Assembly: GCA_027422505.1 (NCBI GenBank)
Contig: JAPQWV010000357.1
Span: forward strand, 186,001 to 250,000
DNA: 64,000 nt
Source of the DNA: Craterostigma plantagineum
Taxonomy: Eukaryota; Streptophyta; Magnoliopsida; Lamiales; Linderniaceae
Direction: 5' to 3'
Each line of letters starts with the position of its first letter. Positions within the stretch are counted from its first letter, which is position 1. The notes under the pieces were generated by a model. That model saw nothing but the letters and a program-made list of their open reading frames with translations, searched no databases and was not told the DNA's origin. The translations under genes and the position numbers were made by a program. This document shows positions 23,893-35,025 of this stretch, piece after piece.

Positions 23893-25700
23893 TATGTGCT
23901 TTACCTGATCTTCTACTGAATGTTCTATGCTATGTGTTTTCTTTGCTTATATGCTTTATCTTGCGTGAAATAAATAAATTTTTTTATAATAAAACAAAAT
24001 AAAGGGGGATGACGAAATCCTTTAGGATGCTTTGAGCTAAAGTCACTTAGAATTTTACCCCGACATGCGATCGATTTAATTGCTTAATTTTGTCAGTCTA
24101 AAGGTCATTAAGTTGCTCCACTAGACACAAAGCCAATATACATATGTGAGGATTCAACCCTTATTCTTTTCTTTCTTGGATCTATTTCTCGAGTAAGTCA
24201 CACATCAATTACTTGTCTTAACTAGTGATACTTGACTTCATACTCACCTTGCCTTAGATCGTTAGGAAAATGATAAGGGTGCTTAGGTTATTCCTCACTC
24301 GGCCTTATAAATTTTGTTTCCCCACATTAGCCCTTAGTCATCAACTTTGAGCCTTTTCCGATGTCCTTTTCTTCCTTTGAATCCCATTCCCAGCCTTCAA
24401 CCGTCTTCTATACTCTTCGGATGGTTGTTCAAATGAGAAAAGGAGGGGGAGAAAATAATAAAAAAAGAGGATGATGACAAAAGAAGGTATTGCTCAACGC
24501 GCAAAAATAGTCCAAAAGAACATGCCTTCCTAATTATTGAAATCTTCTAGAAATCATAAGAAGAGGGCATGGATCTTGCTGTGAACTCCTCCTTCGATAA
24601 TCTCGTAAACTCATCAGAATGGCTGGAAGATGAGCACCACGAAATGAACTTCTCCGACGATAATCTAGTCTTATATCGAGACGAGAAGAGGAGCATGGCC
24701 TTGGGTTCGAATTCTATAACTGTGAACTTCTCCACATCGATAATCTTTGAAACCTCTCTAGGGATTAAAAGAAGAGAAGCACGGTATTTACCCGAGAACC
24801 AACAAGAAGAACTCCACCTTAGATAATCTCTCAGCCTCGTAGAAAAGCGGAGCTTCAGCTTGAGCAAGTGTAGAATAATATGAAAAAGTTTAAGGATGGA
24901 AAAGAAAATGCCGGTGAAGAGGACGACGAAGAAAAGGAAGAAGATTTTTAGTCCACAATTCCTAAATATTTCCCTTCCCTTCTAAGTCAGAACCAAAATA
25001 CTAAATCCCTAAGTCCCTTTGATTCCGAATCCACGGTCTCTCGCTCGTTGAAATGATTAAAAGCGCCTTGATAGCAGGTTAATTGATATAATTTTGCCTG
25101 TGTTGACATGAGTGATATATCTAGTATATAAATGCCATGATAAAAATAATTGAGCAGTAGAGCGAATCTCGTGAGAGTTGTCGAAATGCATCACTCTATG
25201 AACTTAGGACTTTAGTTTGACGACATGACTTGACGGCAAATTGTTATTATATGTGTCATGTGAAATTTTTGCGTGGACATGATCAAAGTGACGTAATCTG
25301 ACCCTAAAATAAAAAAAATAAAAAAATAATAAATATAAAAATCGTATAGTTTTTTAATATTTCTTTACTTTTATTTCTTTGCATATTTTTTTTCACATTT
25401 TTTATACATTTTTTATTTTTGCATTATTTTACTTGCATTGTTTTTCGTATACATGAAAAATTTCGCACATTTTCAAATGCGCACATGCATTGGCACAGGC
25501 TTGTTTAAAAGCGAAATATTTCTTACTTAAATGGTTACACAAATTTTCATATGCATGCTTAAGAATTCATGCATATATGCTGAAATGATTATATGCGTTA
25601 CTACTCCTTGTGTCATATGTGTTAAAATTCTCATATGCATATCTTGGTGAATATGTATATCTTTGCATAACTGTAAACACTATATGCACACTATTTGAGG
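23893..25700 (+). other. 3' non-coding region of C1 (inverted relative to A3)
   Basis: From 23893 to about 25165 this is the reverse complement, with differences, of 19832-21135. It includes the inverted minisatellite (about 24565-24830). From 25165 to 25320 it matches the region of A4 near 36830-36975, ending at the CTGACCCTAAAAT block. The remainder is AT-rich with repeated ATATGC and TTGCAT words. I see no gene. Confidence 0.6.
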
Positions 25701-26595
25701 GGAGTCATGATTCTTAGTGGGCGAAATCATGAATTAAGGGGGAGAATGGAAATAAAATGAAACATTACTCTAAGATTTTGAAATTACTCCGTCATATGTT
25801 TCCGATGAGCATGAACTGAGGGGGAGTAATATGAATTTAAGGGGGAGTAATTTTAACTGTTATAATTCATGTTTACACCTTTAGAGTGTACTTTCTTGGA
25901 TCTTTTTAAACGACTAAATCCTCGGGGGAGCCTTTTAGTGATTTCAGGTGTGTGAAGTGGACGCTTTTCAAGATCTTCCAACCACCACTTCGAACTCTGC
26001 TCTCGAAGATTTAGCAAAAGAAAGAGGCGGCCTACCTTCTTCTGGAACTAGAGATGCTTCTTCGAGGCCGAACCAGACAACTTCCGTTCGGAGAAGACGA
26101 ATCTGGCGAAACGGAGAAGATGGCTAAACCCCGAGCCCTCTCTTCGACTCTTTCATGCCCCTGCTTCCGGAAGAAGAAGCAAGGACTGAGGACCGAATGA
26201 CACGTGACTCAAGCATCATCAAGTACTGAAGTTGCCAACTGAGTCCACTACATCAATGATCGAAGTTGCCAATCGTGTTCACCTCTCCAAACCTCACATC
26301 GGATTCTTGATCTCACCACAAGGTTGACCCAAATAGGGGGAGTTTCGAGTTTCGTGTGCTTTCAAGGGGAGAAATGGAACGCGGACTTCCGAATATCCGG
26401 CAAGTAACTTCGTACATCTTACGGCATCTGGGAGAAGAACTTCGAAAGAAGATTCGAAGAAAAAGCCGATGCCTAGAAGACCAGGTGAGCTTGAAGATTT
26501 TCTAACAGAGGAGATTCAAGGACTCGAGGACTCTTTCCACTTGCAAGACGAAGACAACCCGCGCTATATAAAAAATTGAATTCAAAGGGGGAGAT
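25701..26595 (+). other. C1 tail with several GGGGGAG purine tracts
   Basis: Between the AT-rich region and the LTR lie five GGGGGAG tracts (25736, 25818, 25838, 25922 and 26333), then the LTR-adjacent polypurine tract CAAAGGGGGAGAT (about 26584-26595). A short open stretch near 26000-26120 has Arg- and Ser-rich codons. A fragment around 26160-26190 (CTTCCGGAAGAAGAAGCAAG) matches the LPEEEAS segment that opens the aORF C-terminal domain in family A. This suggests a decayed or deleted aORF. The match is short, so that is tentative. Confidence 0.5.
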
Positions 26596-26956
26596 TGTTG
26601 GAACTATTTAATTGTATTCAATTAATATAGTTATCATGTCTTGCTATGCAAGTTAGTAGTCTTGGACTGAATAGTAATTAGTCATTTTGTAGGACTACTT
26701 GTTTAAATATACCACGAGGTGGTATATATAAGTGAACTCCTAAGAAAATTAGGAGTGCGTTGTACAAGGGAATTCATATCGAAAATAGAATTGAAAATTT
26801 AGAGAGAAGATTTTCGCCTCCCTTGAGTGCTCTCAACGTTGCTTCTCTCCCAAGCTTTCTTCGTAAACAAATCTCAATCGTAAGCTCTCGAATTTCTTAG
26901 ATTTGCTATTCGATTCTTAGTAATTCGATCTAGGTTGGATAATTGGGGTCCTAACA
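26596..26956 (+). repeat. 3' LTR of C1
   Basis: The LTR begins TGTTGGAAC right after the polypurine tract and ends GTCCTAACA. A perfect 9-bp inverted repeat (ATATACCAC, GAG, GTGGTATAT) at 26707-26727 holds the TATA box. The length is 361 bp. The second LTR of the pair is not in the window. Confidence 0.85.
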
Positions 26957-26989
26957 TTCTCTCTCTTTCGAGAGTGGAGATCACTAATT

Positions 26990-28895
26990 TTCTTTATGCA
27001 TTCAGGCATATAATCTGATGATAACTGAATTCGAGTCTGAATCCGACCTATTGAAGGAGATACTTCAGAAGAATCAAATGATATCTAAGCTTTCTTGTGC
27101 GTCTCATCCTTTTCGGATTCACTGACAAAAATCATGAGTTCTGTCATACAGCGTGACTGTATATATTGGACATCATATAGATACGGTGCATCGGTTATAG
27201 CTTTCTTTAACAAACATGGGTTTTCAAAACCAACTCCCTTATGGGGATTGTAGAAGTTGACATCGGCAATTCTATTTTAGAATAATGTCTGTTCTGTCTC
27301 TTCTTGTGGGGTTAAGAGGTCCTCAAATTTTTTAATCTTGGAGTATAGTCTTTCCCGTTCCTTACAGAGTAGGTCATATTTTATTGAGGTGTCCATGGCT
27401 TTATCTCTATGGGACCTCATTTCTACGGCTAACTCCTTGGCTTAGCCTCGGATTTCAGCACTTGAGCTTCTAGCTTTGTGATTTTCTCATTAGCAACAAG
27501 TATACAATTTGTCTCACATGCATTCTCATACCTAAACTTATCTAGAACTTCTAGATTGCCTCTAATTCTCTAAATTTCTTTTTACCCTGTTTATTCGATT
27601 TATAGAGAAATTCATTTTTCATTTTAAGTAATGAGTCATAGTCTGCTTCGCTTACCTCAACCATATCTGAGCTGTTGTTGGTTTCCTTTTCTGATTCACT
27701 TCCTTCAGCTTCAGCTTCAACCTTTTCGTCATCCAGTCTGGCCAACGATCCTGTTCAGCCATCAAGACCATTCCCTTCTCCTTCTGCTCGGCCAATTGAA
27801 CTTTTCTTCGATAATAGTTTTCTTTGGCAATCTGCATTCTCTGGCAAAGTGTCCAATTTTTCCATAATTGAAGCATTTACCGGCTTGAGAGATGGTTTAA
27901 GGATTATGTTCTTCATCTTGAGCTTTTCCCTTTGAAGTAGAGGAAGTTCTTTGACGGTTGGATGAGGATCCAGGCTTTTTACAGTATTTCTTCTGTACAA
28001 AGTTTGAAACCAAAAGGAGTTGTTTTGCAAGTTCCCTGAGTGTGATTTCCTTATCCCCATGTTTTGTGAGATCCTTGAGTTCTCCATCAGTGTCTGAATC
28101 TCCTCCCTCCTGAGCTTGAGATGTCTGGATGATCTCCTTGTCCTTTGATTGCTTCCTTGATGATGGTTCAGTCATAAGTGCGATTGTGTCGCTTCCCACT
28201 GGCCTAGCTTCCTCCCTTCTTTTCTCCACATAATTGGAGTGCTGATTGAGATGGTCGAATAAGTGTGGATACTGACTTTGGTCAAATCGTTCATTTGTCT
28301 TATCATGATTGCTATTGCTTTCCATTTTGGATGAAGTGATCCACGGAACTTGATGTTGACCTCCATTACATTTTTCATAATTCCATACATTTTTAGTTCA
28401 TTTAGGAGAACAAGGAATCGGTGGAATGTTTCCTGAAGAGTTTCTCCTTTGTTTGCCTGAAAGCGATCGTAAGAGATGAGGGTATTTGCCATGCTTGCCA
28501 TTGTGTTTACCTCTGTTCCCTCCATCGTGATCCATAGGGCATCCCACATTTCTTTTAAACTTTCACCACATTTGAGTTGCATCAAGAATGTCGCTGGGAA
28601 TGGCTTGCATCATGTATGATTTTGCGACTTTATCGGCCTTAAGTCGCAGTTTTTTTTCGCCATTGCATTTGTCGACAGTCTTCAAGATACACTGTGCTTC
28701 TCTTGCAGGGGTGGTAGTGCTTGTGGCTGGGATGATGGTCCAGTACTGCTTAGGTCCATTGTAAATAGATTCAAGCAAGTTATCAGAATTGTCCTTGCTT
28801 TCAATGAAGTTGATGAACCTTCTCTTCCAAACTGCATACTCTCCATGTCGGATGATGAGAGGTCTAACATCATTTCCCATGCTAATGGAGTCCAT
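26990..28895 (-). pseudogene. gag of element B1, broken
   Basis: The start MDSISMGNDVRPLIIRHGEY (28895) opens a UBN2 capsid-like domain that includes VWKRRFINFIESKDNSDNLL and KADKVAKSYMMQAIPSDIL. The region around 28585-28330 continues the domain, followed by a Glu/Lys-rich segment. The zinc knuckle CFNYGKIGHFAREC (27834-27875) has Tyr in place of its second Cys. An acidic stretch, a short coiled-coil-like segment (27550-27300) and FYNPHKGVGFENP (about 27230) follow. Frameshifts near 28570, 28330, 27900, 27750 and 27550 break the frame. It would form particles in an intact element. Confidence 0.8.
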
Positions 28896-29787
28896 TTCTT
28901 GTGTTTTGGATATGATCGTTGACGTGTAATGTGAGGAAAATTAAATCTGAGTTTGAAAATTTTGGTCATAGTTGAATTTTGAGAATTGACTTTGAGACAA
29001 ACGTTTAATTCACGAAATTTTGTTAGGTATGTGAATTCGAAAATTGGGAGTTAGATAAAGTTCGTGAAGTGATACGGGTTCGTGAAATTTGCTTCCTCAA
29101 TTGGTTCGCAAAGTTCAATTCGCAGACTTATGGTTCGCGAAGTGAAGGATCGCGAAGTGACTTAAGGGGCTGATTCGCAAAAGATGATCGAGTTCGCAAA
29201 TTGGCTGGATCGCGAATTGGTCTAGGGTTTGCGAATAGAAGACTGAAAACGTGAAATTGTCCTAATTCGTGAAATGTTCGGGTTCGCAAAGTGCTTTTAA
29301 TTCGCGGAATATGAAGTTCGCGAAGTTGCAACGATTCGCGAATATGACCGGATTTGCGAAGTGATGAGACCTTCAATTCGCGAAGTGCGAAGTGTTGAGA
29401 AACATAAATCCGCGAACTCCCGACTCGCGAAGTGATGACAATGAATTCGTGAACTTCCGACCGCAAAGTAGACAGATGCCTATTAGTTCGCAAAACCTAA
29501 CCCTAGTACAGCGCCGTTTGCAAACTCAAGAACAGAACGAATAACAGAGCTGTTCTTCTTCTTTCATATAAATATTCCAACCAGTCTGACTCAAACCCGA
29601 CAGAAACTGACTTGGTAATTCCCAAAACTGATAGCTAAACTAATAGCAGTCTTAGCAAAGCATAAAAACACCCAATAACAGTTTGAACCCACGAATTTGA
29701 GCTTTGTGACAAAAGCTAAAAAATGAAAGGAACTCACACTGCTCGATTCTTTAAAGCTTGAAATGAAGTTTCCTCACCTACACGCTT
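28896..29787 (-). repeat. Leader of B1 with a TTCGCGAA palindrome array
   Basis: Between about 29060 and 29520 I count some 25 copies or one-base variants of TTCGCGAA (TTCGCAAA, TTCGTGAA, TTTGCGAA). They often extend to TTCGCGAAGTG and are spaced roughly 12-30 bases apart. The flanks (28896-29050 and 29530-29787) lack the array. Open frames crossing it are repeat-driven and not credible genes. Confidence 0.75.
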
Positions 29788-29799
29788 GCTCTGATACCA
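29788..29799 (-). other. Primer binding site of B1
   Basis: The minus strand reads TGGTATCAGAGC, a perfect match to the initiator tRNA-Met complement, directly beside the LTR. Confidence 0.9.
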
Positions 29800-29800
29800 C

Positions 29801-30095
29801 TAGTTAATCCAGCTTATCCAAGAACACTTCAACAGATTAAACCTTCGTTGGATGTGAATAGTATGCTTTAGAGGTTTAGTGTTGAATAAGTGAGATTTTA
29901 GTAAATGGAAAACTTACTAATGATGGTTAGGGTTTAGGCTTAAATACCTTGGAAAGGTATTAAGTCCATTTGGCCCCTAATAAGCCCATTACAACCACAA
30001 CCCAAATAACTAGGAATTAACACATAAAATACATCATAAAGAAATACAAAAGACTAAGGATAAATATTTTGGACACTTTTAAAATATTCCTAACA
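29801..30095 (-). repeat. 5' LTR of B1
   Basis: About 295 bp run on the minus strand from TGTTAGGAATATT (30095) to the primer site. The inner edge is uncertain by one or two bases because the expected CA is not clear. A near-perfect inverted repeat (CTTAAATACCTT, GGA, AAGGTATTAAG) is at 29939-29964. The partner LTR is absent. Confidence 0.75.
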
Positions 30096-31201
30096 CAAGT
30101 ACGGTCAAGTGCAGTTCTTATAAATTTTTTTTTAACTATTTCATAATTGTGCCAATGGTTGGTGATGACTAACAAGTCTTTGACATACAATCTCGTTTTT
30201 CGAGATTAGGACGTTTGCATGATTAATGAAGTCATTTTGAAAATTCCAGAACTTTAATATGATTTAACCACGATATCAAAATTTTAAAGGCCGTTTTGCG
30301 GCAGGTCCGAATTCCTCTGAGTTGACGGGGTAAACGGTGTTCGATGGACCTGAAAATGTAACCGAAGCCAGAAGACTCTTTGATATTGATTTTGACCTCA
30401 GGGATTTCCATTCTGAGTTCTAAATTGGAGATATAAATTTTTTAACTCATTACTACTTTGCTATGCAGAAACAGTTTGAACTCGGCCCAAAAACCAATTC
30501 AGCCCAAAGTGAAATCAGCCCAAGCCCATTCTTGGAGATGTCTTTAAAGCAATCAAAGGAGAATGGCACTACACACTCACCCCTTCACGAAATAAGAACA
30601 AAAAAAAGACCCACAAGCACACACGACATGCCGCACGGAAAAGGTGAAGAAGAAGATGAAAAAAACTCACGGCTCAAGGAAGAAAAACGTCACGCCATTC
30701 TTGAAGCAGCAACGAAGATCTTGATGTCCCTCCATCATCTATAAATAGGGGAAGGAATTGCAGTGGAAAGGGGGTGAAAAAAAAAGAAAGAAGCCACATA
30801 TACGTTGCTATTCTTGGGGCTACCGGTGCTGTTGGAAATCCTCTTGCGGCTTAGCTCTCAAGAGTGCTAAGTTAAAGCAGGAAGTTGAACTGCTTTTGTC
30901 GCCCACCACCCATTCGACGAAAATACTCAACGAGGATTAACCCCGAACCAAATTTCAGGGAAGATACTATGTTTTCCTATGTGTTATTTTTATCCTTCGT
31001 TGTGTTACTTTTCCATATGAGTACCTAAATATCGTGTATTTGAGATGAGATGAACCCTAGAGCGATCGGTCGTATGTTTAAATGTATTTGATGTTTTGTT
31101 ATTGTTATGACTCGTTTATGAAGCGTATGATTTCTTTATGTTGTCTAGTTAGATTGATCATGTCTATGTGTTTAAGTTAACATAATCCAGGAAATCGTAA
31201 G
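30096..31201 (+). other. Unassigned LTR-like sequence with TATA box
   Basis: This stretch matches nothing else in the window. It has a strong TATA box (CTATAAATAGG, 30739-30749) after a purine-rich, weakly open region (30463-30744), then a GA/A-rich run and a C-rich stretch. This resembles the U3-R part of an old gypsy LTR. I cannot identify both ends. The 93-codon open frame at 30463 ends at the TATA box and is probably not a gene. A4 inserted at its right edge; GTAAG (31197-31201) is the candidate target duplication. Confidence 0.4.
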
Positions 31202-31552
31202 TGTTAGGTCCTAATTTATCAACTCTATGATCGTAGGCATGAATTCTAAAGTAACCGATAAGAATTGTGAAGATTGAGATTTCGATTGAAAACCTTCTTG
31301 GAGAGCTCGAGAGAGAATTTCAAGTAGTGAGAGAAGATATTTGCTGTTTCTCTCTCTAGAAATCGAATTGCAAGCCTTTCGGATCAATTTCTAAAATCTT
31401 CTCTATTAGCTCAATGTTTGTACATCTATTTATACCAAACAAGCTCGGTATAAATTACAAACTAAGTCCTAAACTAAGGACAACTATACATCAAGCCCCT
31501 AATTACAATGAGAGGTAATTAAATCAATGCACAATTAAAATCGTATTCTACA
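31202..31552 (-). repeat. 3' LTR of A4
   Basis: This 351-bp family A LTR has plus-strand termini TGTTAGG and CTACA. A polypurine tract (AAAGGGAGAGAT on the minus strand) lies just inside. The TATA inverted repeat at 31428-31455 has one mismatch. Confidence 0.88.
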
Positions 31553-34500
31553 ATCTCTCCCTTTGTGCTTGATTTCTTTTCCGCACCGTCTGTCCTCGTC
31601 GGGCGTAGTACGACCTGCGCAAGCCCAGCGTATGCTCGAAGTTCCTGAGCGTATTCCTTTGCTCCAGTCGCTCCTCGATGTCCTCAAGTAATCCCATTAG
31701 AAGCGGTTGTTCTCTCACGAACCGGTGGATCCTCAACATCGTCTCTCTATTGATCTCTTCCAACCTCTGCTCTATATTTCTTCTGATGACCTTGAGCGTT
31801 CCATCACAGAATTTGTGTATCTCAGTCTTCAGCATCATCCTAGTCTTCTTCGCGATCGGATTGTGGTAGGTGACGCCTAGGACTGAGCTGATGTGCACAT
31901 GATTGTTGGGAAGCCTTTCGATCTCAGATCCTTTGTTGAGCGGAGCGGTCATGTTGACCCTCTTCATGTTGCTCTCCAGAGCCATCTGAAGGTCGTTTGC
32001 GGTGCAGTACATGACTTGGCGCATCATGAACTGGTAGAGCCCCTCGAGACCTTCTTTCTTGATGAAGCCTTGAGGACCTTTGTATTTCTCCACGTAAAGC
32101 TGGTAGAGGTTGTACACCTCCTCGGCAGGGAGATACGGCAGGTCACTCTCGCTTAGATCTTCTCGAGTCCTATCTACTCGCTCAATGGGGTAGGGAGGTG
32201 TTGAAATCCTTCTTTGGCACAGTAGACGCTGAGTATCAGACAGATTGGGGAGAGACTCTTGTAATGACTCTTGGCTTGGCTTTTAGTCATCCCCAATCTC
32301 GCATTCGGTCCGTGGTGGGTCAGCATCCAGAGATACGTCATTCCCTTTTGCTGATCCCAGTGAGAGATCCTTCTGAGCTCGAACTCGTTCGGTTTCTTGA
32401 CATTATTCTGTGACCTCCAAATATGCTCACGAACTTCTTCAAGGAAGGAAATCTCAATTCTAATGTCCTCCCACGGCTTGTCGATCCGAACAGTCCCTGG
32501 CGTTAGTCTTGTGGGGGAAACCGCTCGTTGCGCAATCAATTTTGGAAGCCCTGTGTGATCTTGTTCGTGATTTTCACCTTCCTGAAGCTCTTCATCTTCT
32601 AACAGGACGAGGTCTACCGAAGCTTGTTGTAGGAACTGCCGAACATCCTTAAGCCATTGTCTCAGATGCTCCTCGGGCATGGAGTGGGTCATCCACTGTC
32701 CTAATATACTTGTCGAGAAACTCATGTGGATTGACCCCGTGTCCTGATGGTCCCGGTTGGTCTTGAGCAACTGAGGGAGTGGCTTGAGTTTGAGCCAAGG
32801 CTACGAGCATGGCAGCACTTGCTTCTTCTTCCGGAAGCAAGGGGCTTGGAAAGGTCGTTGGAGTTGGAGGAGGCGTCTTTATGCTTAAAATGGTGGGTCT
32901 ATTTGTGTTAGAGTGGTGGTGCGGTGCGTGGTATGGGTTTTTTGGGTGGTTTGGGTGGTGGTTTGAGTTGGCCTGCTCCAGCGCCTGTCTGAACTGTGCC
33001 TGAGCCTTGTCCTTGGCCTTCACCTGGCCACTTGATGAGGTCCTAGGCCGTTTCTCCCCTCATGACGATCCTGATCGTCTGGATCGTCATGTCGACGCCG
33101 GGTGCGGGAGCCTTGACCTTGGCATGTTTGAGGTGGTGGCTCGGGGTGGTCCACCAGACGCCTGTAGAGGGATTCTTCCTGAGGCCTTCTAGTGGGAAAG
33201 GAATGGTGTATGGGTTGATAAGGATTGAAGAGTCGGCTAGTGGGTCGATGGGTGTGGGTTGTGGGGTTGAGTGGGTTCGTGCTGAAGGGCCCTGTGAGAC
33301 GGGTGTTTTCCCAGTGTCACGTTGGGACATCTCGATGGCAGCTAGCACTCTCTCCATCATTTTGTCCTCTAGAGATTTGATGGCTACAGAGAGCGCGGAC
33401 TGGAATTGGGCTTCAGTGGTGAACTGGACGGACGCCTCCGTCGAAGATGGGCCGGGTCGACTGATGTCACCTTTTAGCAACCATTGAGCAGACACCGGCT
33501 CCTCAGGTTGGCTCGCAGTCACTTGAGGTTGTGACTGTTGGAGACTTCCACCCAATACTTGAGTCGAATCTTGAAGATTCTCCTCTATGGGTGTTTTGGC
33601 AGGCTCGGTTGGAACCTCCGAACCAGACACCGGCAGGTTGTGTTGCGGCTCAAGATTGAGCGAAGAAGTGGCCGCAGCACTTGAAGAGATGATCTGTGCG
33701 GTATCTGGTGCAGTGGTGACGGTGGGAAAGATGGACACGAGTTGTACGCTTAGTCTTCTGGGAGTCCATCTTATTAATCTGATCTCCTCATCGGACTCCG
33801 TGTCGGATGAGGTAGCTGTGTGAGGGGATAGTTCACGTTCAACATCCTCACGAGCCTGTTCCGTCACTTGTGGAATTGAGCTTTGCCCCATTTTCTGCCT
33901 CGAGCTGTGCTACTTGTTGAAGAACCTCCTCAATGGGCTCTTCAAGCACGCCTACATGGACGGGCAGTTCCATTTGGAACTCCTGATTGTGATCTTCGGC
34001 TTCCATTTCAAGGGCCAGTTCATCAATAATCGTGACCTCAGGATCTAGTTGCTGAGTTTCTTGTACTGGGGACTCCTGCTAAGCTTCTGGGCCACTGCAT
34101 AAATCATCGTGTCCTCAGGCTTTGTTGTTCGTGATGGCTAACTGCGACATCTGTCGGGGACCCTCTGATCATCTATTCCGTCAGATGATTCTCGCGGCAG
34201 AATCGTTGGTATCCGGCTCCCGTGGTGTCGGCGAGCCTCAATAACTCGAACGGAATGTCCATTGATGGCTGGTCCAAATCCGTTAGCTTGGGGTTTGAAA
34301 GAACTTGAGCCGTGGTGGTTGGTAATTCCCTCCAGGAGGTAGACAAGGGATGTTCTGCTCGTACATCTCCATGTATTGTCGAATAATGAGGGAGAACCAC
34401 CGGGTGTACGACACATTCTTCGAGCATTTATTTTCCTTCTGCCTGATCTGCTCGGCTAGATATTTCCAGATCAGTTGAGCGAAATCGTAGAAGGCGATGC

Positions 34501-35025
34501 CATGGAAAATCCTCAGAATGTTGTTGTTGCCTTTGTCGAAGCCGGCGTGCTTCGAGGTTAGACATTTGTTGATGATTCCAAAAAATGTCTTCCACGGATG
34601 AGGAATCCCGTTGCTCTGCATTTGTGCGAGTTTGGTGAGCGGCGGACGATATTCCATCTGAAGGAAGTAACGTACGAGCTCCGCGTCAGTTGGATGGGGG
34701 TCGTCATATGGGCTGTAGGGGAGGTCGAGGATAAGACCGAAGTCATTCTTATTAATGTTTATGTGCCTCGTCCCTATCACCGTTGTGAAACTGTACGCCC
34801 CTTCAATGACTTGGCTCTTGATCATCCCCCAAAACTGCTGGATGTAGACCATTGGCACAGAGGCCATCACCGTTAGAGCGTGCCACATGGGATGGCCTTG
34901 TAGTATCGACACCACGATCTCGTCCCGACACCTGAAAGTGGCAGGTCGAGTTGATAATTGGTGTCGTGAACGTTGAGGTACAAGACCTTCTCATATATGT
35001 GATTGTATGTTGGATAATGATCCAT
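31548..35025 (-). pseudogene. aORF of element A4, full length but frameshifted
   Basis: The start codon (35023-35025) gives MDHYPTYNHIYEKVLYLN. The N-terminal domain (to about 34140) includes GHPMWHALTVMASVPMVYIQ, HPWKTFFGIINKCL and IIRQYMEMYEQNIP. The linker (about 33990-33040) is rich in Glu, Thr, Ser and Pro, and a basic Gln/Asn/His/Pro stretch is near 32950. The C-terminal domain (about 32880-31548) runs from LPEEEASAAMLVALAQTQA through MTYLWMLTHHGP to SYYARRGQ. The stop TAG (31548-31550) is inside the LTR. Frameshifts near 34920, 34300, 33890, 33040, 32700 and 32170 break it. The length and order fit one protein of about 1,000 residues. No known enzyme motif is visible. Confidence 0.78.

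Larger units (their letters stand above)
23346..26956 (+). mobile_element. Ty1/copia 3' half-element C1 (plus strand)
   Basis: C1 starts inside RNase H, head to head with A3, and ends in a 3' LTR (26596-26956) preceded by a polypurine tract. Its LTR is a different sequence from family A, though its RNase H and the next ~1.3 kb are close to family A. The 5' half is missing. The bases after the LTR, TTCTC (26957-26961), would be its target duplication, but the partner is lost. Confidence 0.78.
26957..30095 (-). mobile_element. Ty1/copia element B1 (family B), 5' part only
   Basis: On the minus strand there is a 5' LTR (29801-30095), a perfect primer site, a leader with a TTCGCGAA array, and gag down to about 26990. 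It is cut off by the end of C1. Its gag is clearly related to but distinct from family A, and its LTR shares only the terminal TGTTAGG and the TATA hairpin theme. No pol is present. Confidence 0.82.

Noticed and set aside
29128..29493. 121-codon open frame in the B1 leader, rich in Arg and Ser
   Set aside because: It follows the TTCGCGAA array, is antisense-like in composition, and lies between primer site and gag start where no gene is expected.
29060..29520. TTCGCGAA array as a CRISPR-like array
   Set aside because: Repeats are 8 bp and variable, spacing is irregular, and this is plant nuclear DNA inside a retroelement leader.
30463..30744. 93-codon open frame as a host gene
   Set aside because: It ends at a TATA box, has low-complexity Lys/Glu/Ser content and no recognisable domain.
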